Source: Candidatus Obscuribacterales bacterium
GTDB taxonomy: Bacteria; Cyanobacteriota; Vampirovibrionia; Obscuribacterales; Obscuribacteraceae
Direction: 5' to 3'
DNA: 64,000 nt
Assembly: GCA_019745505.1 (NCBI GenBank)
Contig: JAIETE010000004.1
Coordinates: forward strand, 1 to 64,000
In this document: positions 53,375-63,044 of the stretch, one piece after another
Layout: each line of letters starts with the position of its first letter
How positions within the stretch are numbered: the stretch's first letter is position 1
The notes under the pieces: generated by a model
The model's input: only the letters and a program-made list of their open reading frames with translations
What the model was told of the DNA's origin: nothing
The model's database searches: none
Program-made: the position numbers and the translations under genes

Positions 53375-56300
53375 ATGAAATTTCTCGATGCGCTCAAAGA
53401 AAAGGTCCTCATCTTCGATGGGGCTATGGGCACATCTATTCATACATATGATTTGAGTCTGGATGATTACCAGGGCGCGGAAAATTGCCCGGAAATCTTG
53501 GTAACCAGCCGCCCTGAAGTGATTAAGGAAATTCACGAGTCCTTCTTCAAGGTCGGTTGCGATGTTGTAGAAACCGACACCTTTGGCGGCTCTCCGATTG
53601 TTTTAGCCGAGTTCGGTTTGCAAGACAGGGCTTATGAACTCAACAAGAAAGCTGCCGAGTTGGCTCGAGAAGTCGCCGATGCCTATTCGAAAAATGGTCA
53701 GCAGCGCTATGTTTCGGGGTCCATAGGACCGACAACAAAACTTCCTTCGCTTGGTCACATTAGTTTTGACGAGATGTGCGCTGCCTATTATGTGCAGGTC
53801 TCCGGTCTTGTCGACGGTGGTGCAGACTGTCTTCAGTTCGAAACCGGACAGGATTTGTTGCAGGCAAAAGCCGCTGTTGTGGCGATGGTCGATTACTTCG
53901 AGAAGATTGGCCGTCGTGTGCCGATTATCACGCAAGTGACCATTGAGGCACCGCCACTCGGAACGATGCTAGTCGGCACCGATATCTCTGCCGCGCTGGC
54001 CACTCTGTGCGCGTTTCCAATCGACGTGATTGGCATCAACTGCGCTACCGGACCGAGTGAAATGATCGATCCGGTCCATTATCTGACCATGAACACGACC
54101 AAATATGTTTCCTGCTTGCCCAATGCCGGACTGCCTGAAAACGTTAACGGGCAAACGGTTTACAAGCTTACTCCTGATGACCTCGCCAATTCTCTCAAGT
54201 ATTTTGTCAATGAGCTGGGCGTCAATATCATCGGCGGATGCTGTGGAACCACACCAGCCCACCTAAAACGCGTAGTCGAAGTAGTCGGTCATGTGGCGCC
54301 GAAAGTCAGGCATCCTGAATATACTCCTGCGGCCGCCAGCATCTACACGTCTGTGGCACTGCACGTCGATCCGGCGCCATTAATCATCGGTGAGCGCACC
54401 AACACGAATGGCAGCCGCAAATTCAAGCAGCTGCTCAACAAGGAAGATTGGGACGGCATGGTGGCTATGGCGCGCGACCAGGAGAAGGAAGGCGCGCATG
54501 TGCTCGATGTCTGCACCGCCTATGTCGGTCGCGACGAAGTCAAAGACATGTCCACTTTCATCAAGCGGTTGAACACCGAATTGCAGATTCCACAGGTTGT
54601 GGACTCAACTGAATATCCGGTTTTGGAAACAGCACTCAAGCTCATTGCCGGACGTCCGATTATCAATTCCATCAATCTCGAAGACGGCGTCGATAAGATG
54701 CTCAAGAAAGTCCGTTTGATAAAACGCTTTGGCGCCGCGACTATTGCTCTGACCATCGACGAAAACGGCATGGCGAAAGAAGCCGAGAAGAAGCTCGAGA
54801 TTGCCAGACGCATTTATGATCTTTCGCTTGCCGAAGGTTTACGCCCGGAAGACTTGATCTTCGATGCTCTCACCTTCACCTTGTCGACCGGCAACGAAGA
54901 CGATCGCAAGCTCGGTCTGGCCACCCTCGACGGCATCCGCATGATCAAGGAAGCCTTGCCTGGTGTGAAGACGGTTCTCGGCGTCAGCAATATTTCATTT
55001 GGTTTTGACCCGCATATCCGTCAGATTTTGAACTCGGTCTTTCTGCATTATGCAGTGGAAGCCGGTCTTGATATGGCAATCGTAAATGCGCAGAAGATTC
55101 TGCCGCTCTACAAAATTGACGAAGCCGAACGTGAGCTCCATAGAAAGCTGGTCTTCGATGAGCGTACACCGGACTATGATCCGCTCTTCAAGCTGCTCGA
55201 ATACTATCAAAACACCGACACCAAGGCGGCTAAGTCGGTCAAAAACAAGGGACCACAAGAGATTGAAGATGTTCTCAAAGAGAGAATTATTGATGGAAAT
55301 CGAGTCTCACTGGAAAAAGATCTCGATATCGCTCTGAAGAAATATGCGCCGCTGGAAATCATCAATTCTATTTTGCTCGAGGGTATGAAGGTCGTTGGAG
55401 AATTGTTCGGCGCCGGCAAAATGCAGCTGCCTTTCGTTCTTCAGTCGGCAGAAACTATGAAAGCATCGGTTGCTTATCTCGAGCAGTTTATGGAAAAGGT
55501 CGAGGGATCGCACCGCGGCACCATGGTGCTGGCGACCGTGAAAGGTGATGTCCACGATATCGGCAAGAATCTTGTCGACATCATTTTGAGCAACAATGGA
55601 TACAAGGTCATTAACCTGGGCATCAAGCAGCCGATTGAGAACATTATTGCCTCAGCGATTGAGAATAATGCAGATTGTGTCGGGATGAGCGGTTTGCTGG
55701 TCAAATCGACAGTCATCATGAAAGAGAATCTGGAAATTCTCAATCAGCGCGGCATTGGCATACCGGTAATTCTTGGCGGTGCCGCACTGACCCGCAGATA
55801 CGTAGAAGAAGACTGCCGCCGTGTCTACAAAGGAACGCTATTCTACGGGCAGGATGCCTTTGATGATTTGAAGATCATGGAAGCTCTGGCAAACAAAGAT
55901 CAAGCGATGCTCGCTAAGATGATGGGCGCGCAGCCCGGGCAGCATGACCCCGATGCGGATGATGACGAAACCGGAGCAATTCAGGTTTTGGAAAAGAGGA
56001 CACAGCCCCAGACACTGGACTTCAGCCCCGGTGATGAGACCGTCTCTGCTGCATCATCGAAGGCGCCCAAGAACGGTTCTAAGCCGGATCAAATGTCGGA
56101 TGTCAAACGAGACCAAGACACTTTCGCGCCGCCGTTTTGGGGCAGCCGGGTCGTTGAAGATGTTCCGCTTTCGGAAGTTTTTGAATACATCAATGAAACT
56201 GCGCTGATCCGGGGACAATGGCGAGTGCGTCAGGGTGATACTTCCGATGCCGAATACGAAGAGCTGCTTGACACAAAAGTGCGACCGGTTCTGCGCTCTC

Positions 56301-57013
56301 TTGAAAAAGAGTGTATAGAGAAAAAACTGCTGGTGCCGAAAGCTGTCTATGGATATTTCCCCGTTCAGGCAGACGGAAATGATCTGATCGTCTACAAGGT
56401 CAATGATTCTTTCCTCAAAAGAGTCGAGGAATTAGGTCTCGATGCGGGCCATGTGTTGAAGCTGAAATCCGCTGATATACCCAATCTCGAAGAGTGGACG
56501 CGCTTCTCATTCCCTCGCCAAGATCATGCACGGCATCTTTGTATTTCCGACTTCTTCCATTCGCGCTCAGAAGGTTTGATTGACGTTCTGCCCGCTCAAA
56601 TTGTCACTATGGGGGCAGGCGCTTCGGTTTATTCGGAGCAATTATTCAAAGGCGACAAGTACACTGACTATCTCTATTTCCACGGGCTTTCCGTAGAGTC
56701 GGCGGAAGGACTGGCAGAGGTAATACACAAACGCGTTCGTGAGGAGCTGGGACTTGTAAAATTCGACGCGGAAGATCGCAGCAAGTTCTTCCAGCAAGGA
56801 TACCGTGGTACCAGATATAGTTTTGGCTATCCGGCTTGCCCGAATCTCGAAGATCAGGTTCAACTCTTCCAGCTCCTCGAGCCGGAACGGATTGCTGTAT
56901 CTTTGAGCGAAGAGTTCATGCTCGTACCGGAACAATCAACCTCTGCCATCGTTGTTGTTCATCCGGAAGCGAAATACTTCAATGTGAAGCGTCAAGAATC
57001 TGCACGAGTTTAG
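53375..57013 (+). CDS. metH: Cobalamin-dependent methionine synthase
   Basis: Transfers the methyl group of 5-methyl-tetrahydrofolate through cobalamin to homocysteine, giving methionine. 1212 residues with all four modules. Homocysteine module (1-320): zinc ligands Cys223 (GINCATGP), Cys289 and Cys290 (GGCCGTTP). Folate module (about 335-600): GERTNTNGSRKF. Cobalamin module (about 640-860): base-off His727 in DVHDIGKNLV, plus SGLLVKST. An acidic low-complexity linker follows (850-905). Activation module (about 910-1212): RGQWRVRQGD and RGTRYSFGYPACPNLEDQ bind S-adenosylmethionine for reactivation. AGGTAAG precedes the ATG. No cobalamin or SAM riboswitch was recognised in the 160 bases upstream. 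It works with the MTHFR fusion 3.3 kb downstream. Confidence 0.98.
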   Translation: MKFLDALKEKVLIFDGAMGTSIHTYDLSLDDYQGAENCPEILVTSRPEVIKEIHESFFKVGCDVVETDTFGGSPIVLAEFGLQDRAYELNKKAAELAREVADAYSKNGQQRYVSGSIGPTTKLPSLGHISFDEMCAAYYVQVSGLVDGGADCLQFETGQDLLQAKAAVVAMVDYFEKIGRRVPIITQVTIEAPPLGTMLVGTDISAALATLCAFPIDVIGINCATGPSEMIDPVHYLTMNTTKYVSCLPNAGLPENVNGQTVYKLTPDDLANSLKYFVNELGVNIIGGCCGTTPAHLKRVVEVVGHVAPKVRHPEYTPAAASIYTSVALHVDPAPLIIGERTNTNGSRKFKQLLNKEDWDGMVAMARDQEKEGAHVLDVCTAYVGRDEVKDMSTFIKRLNTELQIPQVVDSTEYPVLETALKLIAGRPIINSINLEDGVDKMLKKVRLIKRFGAATIALTIDENGMAKEAEKKLEIARRIYDLSLAEGLRPEDLIFDALTFTLSTGNEDDRKLGLATLDGIRMIKEALPGVKTVLGVSNISFGFDPHIRQILNSVFLHYAVEAGLDMAIVNAQKILPLYKIDEAERELHRKLVFDERTPDYDPLFKLLEYYQNTDTKAAKSVKNKGPQEIEDVLKERIIDGNRVSLEKDLDIALKKYAPLEIINSILLEGMKVVGELFGAGKMQLPFVLQSAETMKASVAYLEQFMEKVEGSHRGTMVLATVKGDVHDIGKNLVDIILSNNGYKVINLGIKQPIENIIASAIENNADCVGMSGLLVKSTVIMKENLEILNQRGIGIPVILGGAALTRRYVEEDCRRVYKGTLFYGQDAFDDLKIMEALANKDQAMLAKMMGAQPGQHDPDADDDETGAIQVLEKRTQPQTLDFSPGDETVSAASSKAPKNGSKPDQMSDVKRDQDTFAPPFWGSRVVEDVPLSEVFEYINETALIRGQWRVRQGDTSDAEYEELLDTKVRPVLRSLEKECIEKKLLVPKAVYGYFPVQADGNDLIVYKVNDSFLKRVEELGLDAGHVLKLKSADIPNLEEWTRFSFPRQDHARHLCISDFFHSRSEGLIDVLPAQIVTMGAGASVYSEQLFKGDKYTDYLYFHGLSVESAEGLAEVIHKRVREELGLVKFDAEDRSKFFQQGYRGTRYSFGYPACPNLEDQVQLFQLLEPERIAVSLSEEFMLVPEQSTSAIVVVHPEAKYFNVKRQESARV

Positions 57014-57463
57014 ATTGGTCGGTAAAAATCCCGCTATTGAGGCGCCCTTTATTACGCCAGGCTCCATTTCCAGGGACTGAAGCGGCATTTTCCATGGGCG
57101 GGGGCCGATTCGGCGCCCCATACACGAAAAGCAGGCCGCACCGGCCGTCAAAACTGTCGGCTTTTTGGCTGAAACTCCAGCTGGGCGGCACTCTTACTTT
57201 TTAATCTTGCCGGTTTTGTATCCTCTACCCCGTACAAGTTTATAAGTATGGGGGACTTCTTCCTTGGAAAAATCGGGGGAGAATGATAACGGGTCCTTCT
57301 GCGGATAGGATTTTCTCCTCCCAGCGACCCGGAAAGAGAAATAGAGTTTGTCTTGCTTGCAGCCCAGTTGCGAGTGCACCGTGCGTGGTGCTCTCACTCC
57401 TCTCACCTTTTGAGTGAGTGTGCAATTCAGAAGATAGAGTGTGGATTCAAAGCCGGTGCCAAT
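57014..57463. other. Intergenic region after metH
   Basis: 450 bases. It contains CGCTATTGAGGCG (57042-57054), a 13-base sequence also found inside the atpC terminator (16097-16109), but no good terminator here. A minus-strand frame of 107 codons crosses into the next gene and is probably spurious. A plus-strand frame of 44 codons starts near 57281. I see no secure gene. Confidence 0.4.
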
Positions 57464-58447
57464 ATGAAAGTAAACAGTATCGAAGATGTCGAAAGATTCT
57501 TGGCGATTCAGGAGCAAGCGTTAGGCTCCAACAGTCCGGAAGTGGCGATAACGCTTCAACGCTTGGCCGCCTTGTATCTCGAACAGGACGATCTGCAGAA
57601 AGCGGAATCGATATACGAGCGAGCTCTCAGTATTCTCGAAGTGGCGGCAGCTCCCCACCGTGCCGGTGCTGCAGCAGTCGGTAAGAAATTGTACGAAATC
57701 AGCTTGAAGAAAAGGGAGAAAGAAGCTGCGTCCGCTCGCCGAGGTGGAACTATTCCGCCTCATGCTCGGCGCACATTGCAGGATACTCCATTGACTCTCT
57801 CAATGGGTGGGATCCCGACCGTTGATGCTTATTTTGCCAAAATGAAGTCGACTCAGGAGAGCCAGAAGCCGGCTTCGTCAACGAGCGAGCACGAAGAACT
57901 CGGTCTGTCGCACACAGATTTGAGCGGCAAAACGGACAAGCCGAAGAAGGTTACCGAGTCCATGATTGCGGAGGCGAAGTCGGAAGTGACATTGCTTCGC
58001 CAAATGGTTGGCAATCAAAACGTGTCGGTTGCGGACGCATTAACCAAGCTGGCAGACTTGTATTGCCGCAAAAAAATGTACAAAGAGATGGAGCCTCTGC
58101 TCATAGAAGCTCTGCAAATTCGAGAGAACACATTCGGTGAGGAGCATCATACGGTCTCAACCGAGTTGAAGAATTTGGCACGTGTGTACATGGCTCAGGA
58201 GCGCTACTCAGTAGCCGAACCCTTGCTCAAGCGAGCCATCAGTATTCGTACGAAAGCTTATGGGCGGCAACATCGCAGAACCATTGATGCTCTGGAACTG
58301 TACGTCAGTCTTTTGAAGAAGACAAACCGCTTCGAGAAAGCGGACGAAATTCAAAGCCGCATCAATGACCCCAACGACAAAGACGCCATCAGCACGGATA
58401 CATCCACAGAGCATGACGTCTACAAATTCGATAAGGTCGGCAGATAA
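57464..58447 (+). CDS. TPR (kinesin-light-chain-type) repeat protein
   Basis: 327 residues from the ATG at 57464; upstream codons in the same frame look non-coding. TPR units of the longer kinesin-light-chain type are evident at both ends: VAITLQRLAALYLEQDDLQKAESIYERALSI near the N terminus, and SVADALTKLADLYCRKKMYKEMEPLLIEALQI, STELKNLARVYMAQERYSVAEPLL and RRTIDALELYVSLLKKTNR near the C terminus. Between them lies a polar linker of about 100 residues. It is soluble and has no enzymatic domain. Probably a scaffold; the partner is unknown. Confidence 0.82.
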   Translation: MKVNSIEDVERFLAIQEQALGSNSPEVAITLQRLAALYLEQDDLQKAESIYERALSILEVAAAPHRAGAAAVGKKLYEISLKKREKEAASARRGGTIPPHARRTLQDTPLTLSMGGIPTVDAYFAKMKSTQESQKPASSTSEHEELGLSHTDLSGKTDKPKKVTESMIAEAKSEVTLLRQMVGNQNVSVADALTKLADLYCRKKMYKEMEPLLIEALQIRENTFGEEHHTVSTELKNLARVYMAQERYSVAEPLLKRAISIRTKAYGRQHRRTIDALELYVSLLKKTNRFEKADEIQSRINDPNDKDAISTDTSTEHDVYKFDKVGR

Positions 58448-58584
58448 ATGCATTCAAATTTCGGTGCAGAAGCCTAGCTCGGTCTGAACAACCGGGCTAG
58501 AAGCTTAATTACAGTCGTCTGTTCTCCCGTAAAATTTCCAAATTCATTCCTACAATCCAGGCAATCGAGTTTGGAGTTTTCACA

Positions 58585-58854
58585 TTGCACGATTGCCTCG
58601 GATTTCCCCTGGGAGAGTTTTTCCCGGTTAAGATACAACGCCGCTCTCTTTCTTCGTTTGAGCCTGAAGGTGTTGCTCCCTGTATCACCCCCGACGGGAG
58701 CAAATTCTACACAGACCAAAACGGAGAGATGGTCTACGCTCAGTATTCATCAGGCGCGATTATCTCTATCCAGCCTACGCACGTCACTACCCGCACGTCC
58801 AATGGAGATTACTGGGTCGTCAGTTCCTCCGGACTCTCGTTTCGCTTGGACTAA
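58585..58854 (+). CDS. Small hypothetical protein, 89 residues
   Basis: A TTG start has GGAG eight bases before it. The sequence is strand-rich (GSKFYTDQNGEMVYAQY, GAIISIQPTHVTTRTSNG, WVVSSSGLSFRLD) and looks like a small beta domain. A hairpin follows the stop. No family recognised. Confidence 0.5.
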   Translation: MHDCLGFPLGEFFPVKIQRRSLSSFEPEGVAPCITPDGSKFYTDQNGEMVYAQYSSGAIISIQPTHVTTRTSNGDYWVVSSSGLSFRLD

Positions 58855-58887
58855 GCAGTCAAATCGGATTTTTCCGCGCTGACAAAC

Positions 58888-58913
58888 AAGCCTGCTCAGA
58901 GATGAGCAGGCTT
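58888..58913 (+). terminator. Hairpin terminator after small protein
   Basis: A perfect ten-base stem AAGCCTGCTC/GAGCAGGCTT with a six-base loop. The T tract is weak (ATGTCATTTC). Confidence 0.6.
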
Positions 58914-59044
58914 ATGTCATTTCGGTCGCTTCGGCTTATCCGTTCGACGAATTTACAACTTGTAGAACCGATTGCGTCAAACTACAGTAACATTTAGAAC
59001 CTACAGGTAAATAAGCCATTTCTAGCCGAGCAGGAATCGAGAGT

Positions 59045-59815
59045 ATGTTTAAGAAGAAAGAACCTAAGGTTGCTGTTGAGAAAGTCTACACATATGCTCC
59101 AACCGGCAAATTAGCCAAGATTCTGAAGTATCTGCTCACAGCTTCAATCGTTTTGTCGGTTCTAAGCATTGCAGCAAACCTCTGGGGTATTTCGTTTATC
59201 AATCAGATTTCCTCAGGGGCTTCAATTACTCAAGAGCAGGGCGATATTATCGATGGTTTTGCTGCTCTAGTTGCGATAATTGCGCTTGTGGTTCACATCG
59301 TCACGGGGATCTGTTTTCTGCGTTGGTTCTATCTTCTTCGTCGCAATATGTCAGCGATGAAAGTGCAGTTTTTCGAAGGGCATCCGCTGGATGTAGTTGG
59401 TGCATTCATAATTCCGATAGTCAATTTGTATCAACCGCTTGTTCATGCTCAGGACATTTGGCGTGCGACGGATTCAAACTTCCCTAGCGATCGGCACTGG
59501 GCCGGCGCTCCTAGTTCACCGGTGATAAAGTTCTGGTGGTTTTTCTTCGTGTGCCAAAACATCGCTCACCAGGTTTCCGGCTTTTATGCAAGTATTTCGA
59601 TGAAGAAGAATGTTCGCCTTGTAGAACTTCTGAATGTCTACACTTATTCCGCCATTGCGGAAGTTCTCTCGATTGTCGCTGCAGTTCTGGCTATCAAAGT
59701 GGTTGTTGCTATGACTGAGCGTCAGGAAAAGTTTCACAGTTTGCGCTTCGAGCATACGGGGCAGACTTCAACCGAGCAACAATCGGTATTAGAGCCAAAA
59801 GCTGACGCTTCTTAA
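59045..59815 (+). CDS. DUF4328 membrane protein
   Basis: 256 residues with about five membrane helices. The features of DUF4328 are present: LRWFYLLRRNMSAM, then VGAFIIPIVNLYQPLVHAQDIWRATD, then KFWWFFFVCQNIA. The family has no assigned function. A basic N terminus and a polar C-terminal tail lie outside the helices. It is convergent with the cysteine-rich miniprotein gene, with 20 bases between stops. Confidence 0.8.
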   Translation: MFKKKEPKVAVEKVYTYAPTGKLAKILKYLLTASIVLSVLSIAANLWGISFINQISSGASITQEQGDIIDGFAALVAIIALVVHIVTGICFLRWFYLLRRNMSAMKVQFFEGHPLDVVGAFIIPIVNLYQPLVHAQDIWRATDSNFPSDRHWAGAPSSPVIKFWWFFFVCQNIAHQVSGFYASISMKKNVRLVELLNVYTYSAIAEVLSIVAAVLAIKVVVAMTERQEKFHSLRFEHTGQTSTEQQSVLEPKADAS

Positions 59816-59835
59816 TCGGTTCGGCTTATCATCTA

Positions 59836-60045
59836 CTACCAGTGACGTGTGCCACGCCGTCTGATCCCCGTGTAGTACTCTTCTTTATTGCGAAAGTAGC
59901 ATTCGCACTTTTCACGGCATCCGCAGGTGCATTCACACTTTCCCGGTCCGCAGTAGCAACTGCAGGTTTGCAATATCACGTTCAAATAGACTTTGCGACC
60001 CAGGTACAGGGCAGCGCCACCGATAACGGTGATTATCAGCGACAT
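59836..60045 (-). CDS. Membrane-anchored cysteine-rich miniprotein
   Basis: 69 residues from the ATG at 60045; the frame is open for 30 more codons upstream. A hydrophobic N-terminal helix (MSLIITVIGGAALYLG) is followed by nine Cys in 22 residues, arranged as CSCYC, then CECTCGC, then CEC. The C-terminal tail is basic (RNKEEYYTGIRRRGTRHW). Repeated C-x-C pairs are the hallmark of metallothionein-type metal binding, but known cyanobacterial metallothioneins have no membrane helix. The ribosome site is weak. Metal binding is inferred only from the Cys pattern. Confidence 0.6.
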   Translation of the reverse strand: MSLIITVIGGAALYLGRKVYLNVILQTCSCYCGPGKCECTCGCREKCECYFRNKEEYYTGIRRRGTRHW

Positions 60046-60305
60046 TTCTTGGCTGATTGGAAATGATGGGTTGAAGTATCTGAAGCAATTAAGAGCAAGA
60101 TGGGTTAGAAGTGCACCAAAGATACATACATACATTGACGGGCCTCTGCTCTATGAGCGTGAGTCACAAACCATTCGGTGATTTGTGGATTTAGAAACGG
60201 GAAAACTGAAGCCATTCTAGCCTTCCCGGTCCTGCAACCCAGGAACAGTACTAATTTTTTAAGCTTGTCAAGGGCTTTGGGCTGGCGTCCGTTTTAGGGC
60301 GAATT

Positions 60306-62288
60306 CTATTTCTTAGCGCCGGCTTTTGCCTGGGATTTGCTCTTGATGCGTTTTACGAACTGGCACATGTCGTCATAGCGACCGAAAGATGGTACGACAT
60401 ATGTTCCCTGGCAGAGAGGACGAAGTTGTTCCAATAATTCTTCAGCCAGTTCCAAACCGACGGCAGCGCCCTGGTCGCCGGCCTTTTCCATGGCTTTGCG
60501 AACATTGTCGGGAATGGTGATGCCGGGCACTTCGTTGTGCAGGTACTCGGCGTGTTTGAAACTGTGCAGTGGCATAATGCCGACGAGAATTGGAATTTTG
60601 CACTCGCCGAATTCGTCAAGGAAATTCGTGAGGTCACTCAACTGATAGAGCGGCTGTGTCATTGCAAAATGAGCTCCAGCCTCAATTTTCTTGCCGAAAC
60701 GCTCAAGCTCTTGGGCTCGATTTTCGTGGGTCGGATTGAGTGCGCAGGCGATGGATAGTGATGTTGGCGTTCCGATTGAGTTGCCTGCAATGTCTAAGCC
60801 TTGATTGAGTTGGCTGATGATTTTAATAAGACCAACTGAGTCGACATCGTACACTGCCGTAGCGTGAACGTAGTTGCCCAGTGCGGGCGGGTCGCCCGTG
60901 AGCGCGATAACGTTGTGTATGCCCAGCGCCTGGCATCCGAGCAAGTCTGCTTGAATGCCCATCAAGTTGCGGTCGCGTGTGGTGAAATGAATGATTGTTT
61001 CGATGCCGACCTTTGTAGAAATCAATTGGCAGGTGGCCAGCGATGACATTCGCACGCGAGCCATCGGGCTGTCGCCGACATTGATGGCATCGGCGCCTGC
61101 GTCTTTCAATGTTTCTGCCGCCTGCAAAATCTTTCTGGCAATGGCACCTTTCGGCGGATCGAGCTCCACGCTCACATAGAAGTCACCATTTTTCGGGTTG
61201 GCTTTTGCTGCGGCTAAACGAGCGGCCAATGCGGGAAGTTCGTTGCCTGCTTTGGGCGTTTCTTTGCTCTTAACTTCGGCCGGTCGAGTTTTTTCCTTGG
61301 GTGTAATCAGAGCTTCAGGCTTCATGGCCGGCAGATCTTGCGCTGTAGCCGCCGATGTGGATTTCTGAGATTCGATGTATTTATCCAGCTCGGCGCGCAT
61401 TGCTTTTATGTGATGCGGGGTTGTGCCGCAGCAGCCGCCAATCAGACGAGCGCCGGCACGAACATACGGTTCTACATAAGATGCGCAGTAATCCGGTCCG
61501 GACATGAATTGATATCGGCCGCCGCTCAAGCTGGGCTGACCGGCGTTAGGCAAGCATGAGTAGTTGAGCTTAGCCGGGTCGACGCCGCGTTCTTTCAGGG
61601 CGTGCGACATACGCAGCAACGAGTCGAAAACCGGACCGGGACCGGCACCGCAGTTGATACCAATCACGTCGGGAGCATCTTCACCGAGCTCAACGTATAG
61701 CTTGACCACATCTTCCGGTGTGACTCCGAGAAGTGTATGCCCGTCGGGAGAGAAACTCATCTGGGCAATGACCGGCAGTTTGGATAACGAACGTGCTGCC
61801 CGCACCGCGATAGCTGTTTCTTCCAGTGACGACATTGTTTCTACAATAAACAAATCTACGCCGCCCGCTAGGAGCGCTTCCATCTGTTCTGTAAAAGCGT
61901 CTTTCAAATCCTGGGCAGTAACATCGCCGATAGGAGCCAGCAATTTTCCTGTCGGACCGACAGAGCCCGCGACGAATACAGGTTGACCACCCACTTCGCG
62001 AGCGTTTCTTGCCACCTTGGCCGCCCACAAATTGATTTTGTGCGTTTCCTCCTCGAGACCGAATGTTGCCAGTCGATATTTGTTGGCTGAGAAAGAATTC
62101 GTCTCTATTACATCAGCACCGGCATTGATGTAGTCGATGTGGACCTTTTGTATCTCGTCCGGCTTGGTCAGATTAAGGTGCTCGAAGCTCGCTTCCGGGG
62201 ATGCTCCCCGCGCATAGAGCAAGGTGCCTATGCCTCCATCTGCAAGTAGAGGTCTTTTCGCGAGCTCTTTGAGGAAGGGATGCGTCAT
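60306..62288 (-). CDS. Homocysteine S-methyltransferase/methylene-THF reductase fusion
   Basis: 660 residues, a two-domain protein like Bacillus YitJ. The N-terminal homocysteine methyltransferase domain (1-300) has LADGGIGTLLYARG and the zinc ligands in GINCGAGPGPV and GGCCGTTPHHI. A polar linker (about 300-360) leads to a methylenetetrahydrofolate reductase domain (360-650): SVELDPPKGA, then ALTGDPPALG and HFAMTQPLY, typical of MetF. The fusion should reduce methylene-THF to methyl-THF and may also methylate homocysteine. The ATG at 62288 has GGAG five bases upstream; codons further up are Arg-rich and not family-like. It supplies the methyl donor for MetH nearby. Confidence 0.94.
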   Translation of the reverse strand: MTHPFLKELAKRPLLADGGIGTLLYARGASPEASFEHLNLTKPDEIQKVHIDYINAGADVIETNSFSANKYRLATFGLEEETHKINLWAAKVARNAREVGGQPVFVAGSVGPTGKLLAPIGDVTAQDLKDAFTEQMEALLAGGVDLFIVETMSSLEETAIAVRAARSLSKLPVIAQMSFSPDGHTLLGVTPEDVVKLYVELGEDAPDVIGINCGAGPGPVFDSLLRMSHALKERGVDPAKLNYSCLPNAGQPSLSGGRYQFMSGPDYCASYVEPYVRAGARLIGGCCGTTPHHIKAMRAELDKYIESQKSTSAATAQDLPAMKPEALITPKEKTRPAEVKSKETPKAGNELPALAARLAAAKANPKNGDFYVSVELDPPKGAIARKILQAAETLKDAGADAINVGDSPMARVRMSSLATCQLISTKVGIETIIHFTTRDRNLMGIQADLLGCQALGIHNVIALTGDPPALGNYVHATAVYDVDSVGLIKIISQLNQGLDIAGNSIGTPTSLSIACALNPTHENRAQELERFGKKIEAGAHFAMTQPLYQLSDLTNFLDEFGECKIPILVGIMPLHSFKHAEYLHNEVPGITIPDNVRKAMEKAGDQGAAVGLELAEELLEQLRPLCQGTYVVPSFGRYDDMCQFVKRIKSKSQAKAGAKK

Positions 62289-62573
62289 GTGTCTCCGGGT
62301 TAGTACTTTTCTTGGCATAAAACGAGGTTGTCGGGTGAAAGTTCTGGAACGTCGAGTGGTCGCCAAAAGTCGCCAATGGTCGCCAGAGCGGAAATCGTGC
62401 TCCGGGCGTCCGTGAACGCCAAGCCCAACTACACCCTAAAACCGAATTTTAACACCTCATTTAATCCCATGACCCAAAAGTGCCATTTCCTTGACCTGCC
62501 CCAGTCCCTGGTCCTGCGTACGATGCATTCACACCAACGGCAAGCCGGTCTCCCAGACCGATAGGAGCACAAA

Positions 62574-63044
62574 ATGGATAACGTTCAACAAGCAGTAAAC
62601 GACGCAGTATCGCATGCACACCTCAAGGCCGGAGACCAGGTTGACGTGAAAGCAGTCGCCAGCATGATGGAAGAGGTCCGTCAGACGTTGAACAATGAGA
62701 AGCGATATTTTGGTGGAGCCTCAGCCGCTGATATGAAAGTGGCGGCCATCGATATGGAGAAGGCGCTTAAGGGTTTTGGCCTCGGGGACATCGAGTTTTA
62801 CGATAGCAACAAAGATGGTAAGGCCGGCAAGGGCGACACTATGAAGATAACCTTGAATGACGGAATCTTCATCGATACAACCGAAACCGTCAAAGTCGGC
62901 CAGAAGTTTGAAACGGTCAACAAGTCCAGCTCTCCGGAAGGAATCCTTGAACACCGGAGCCCTGCAAAAGGTTCGGATATTCAAGAAAGATTCCGCCAGG
63001 AGCAGGAAGTAGGGATTAGGCGCGGACCGGGAGCCAATCGATAG
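62574..63044 (+). CDS. Small protein with EF-hand-like loop
   Basis: 156 residues without signal peptide. The N-terminal half is helical (QQAVNDAVSHAHLKAGDQ, VASMMEEVRQTLNNEKRYF). The centre carries FYDSNKDGKAGKGDTMKITL, where DSNKDGKAGKGD has Asp/Asn at the spacing of an EF-hand or dockerin calcium loop. The C terminus is polar. TAGGAG precedes the ATG. Calcium binding is inferred, and the family is unknown. Confidence 0.7.
   Translation: MDNVQQAVNDAVSHAHLKAGDQVDVKAVASMMEEVRQTLNNEKRYFGGASAADMKVAAIDMEKALKGFGLGDIEFYDSNKDGKAGKGDTMKITLNDGIFIDTTETVKVGQKFETVNKSSSPEGILEHRSPAKGSDIQERFRQEQEVGIRRGPGANR

Noticed and set aside
57194-57517. A 107-codon minus-strand frame after metH
   Set aside because: No ribosome site, overlaps the start of the TPR gene, and no recognisable fold.
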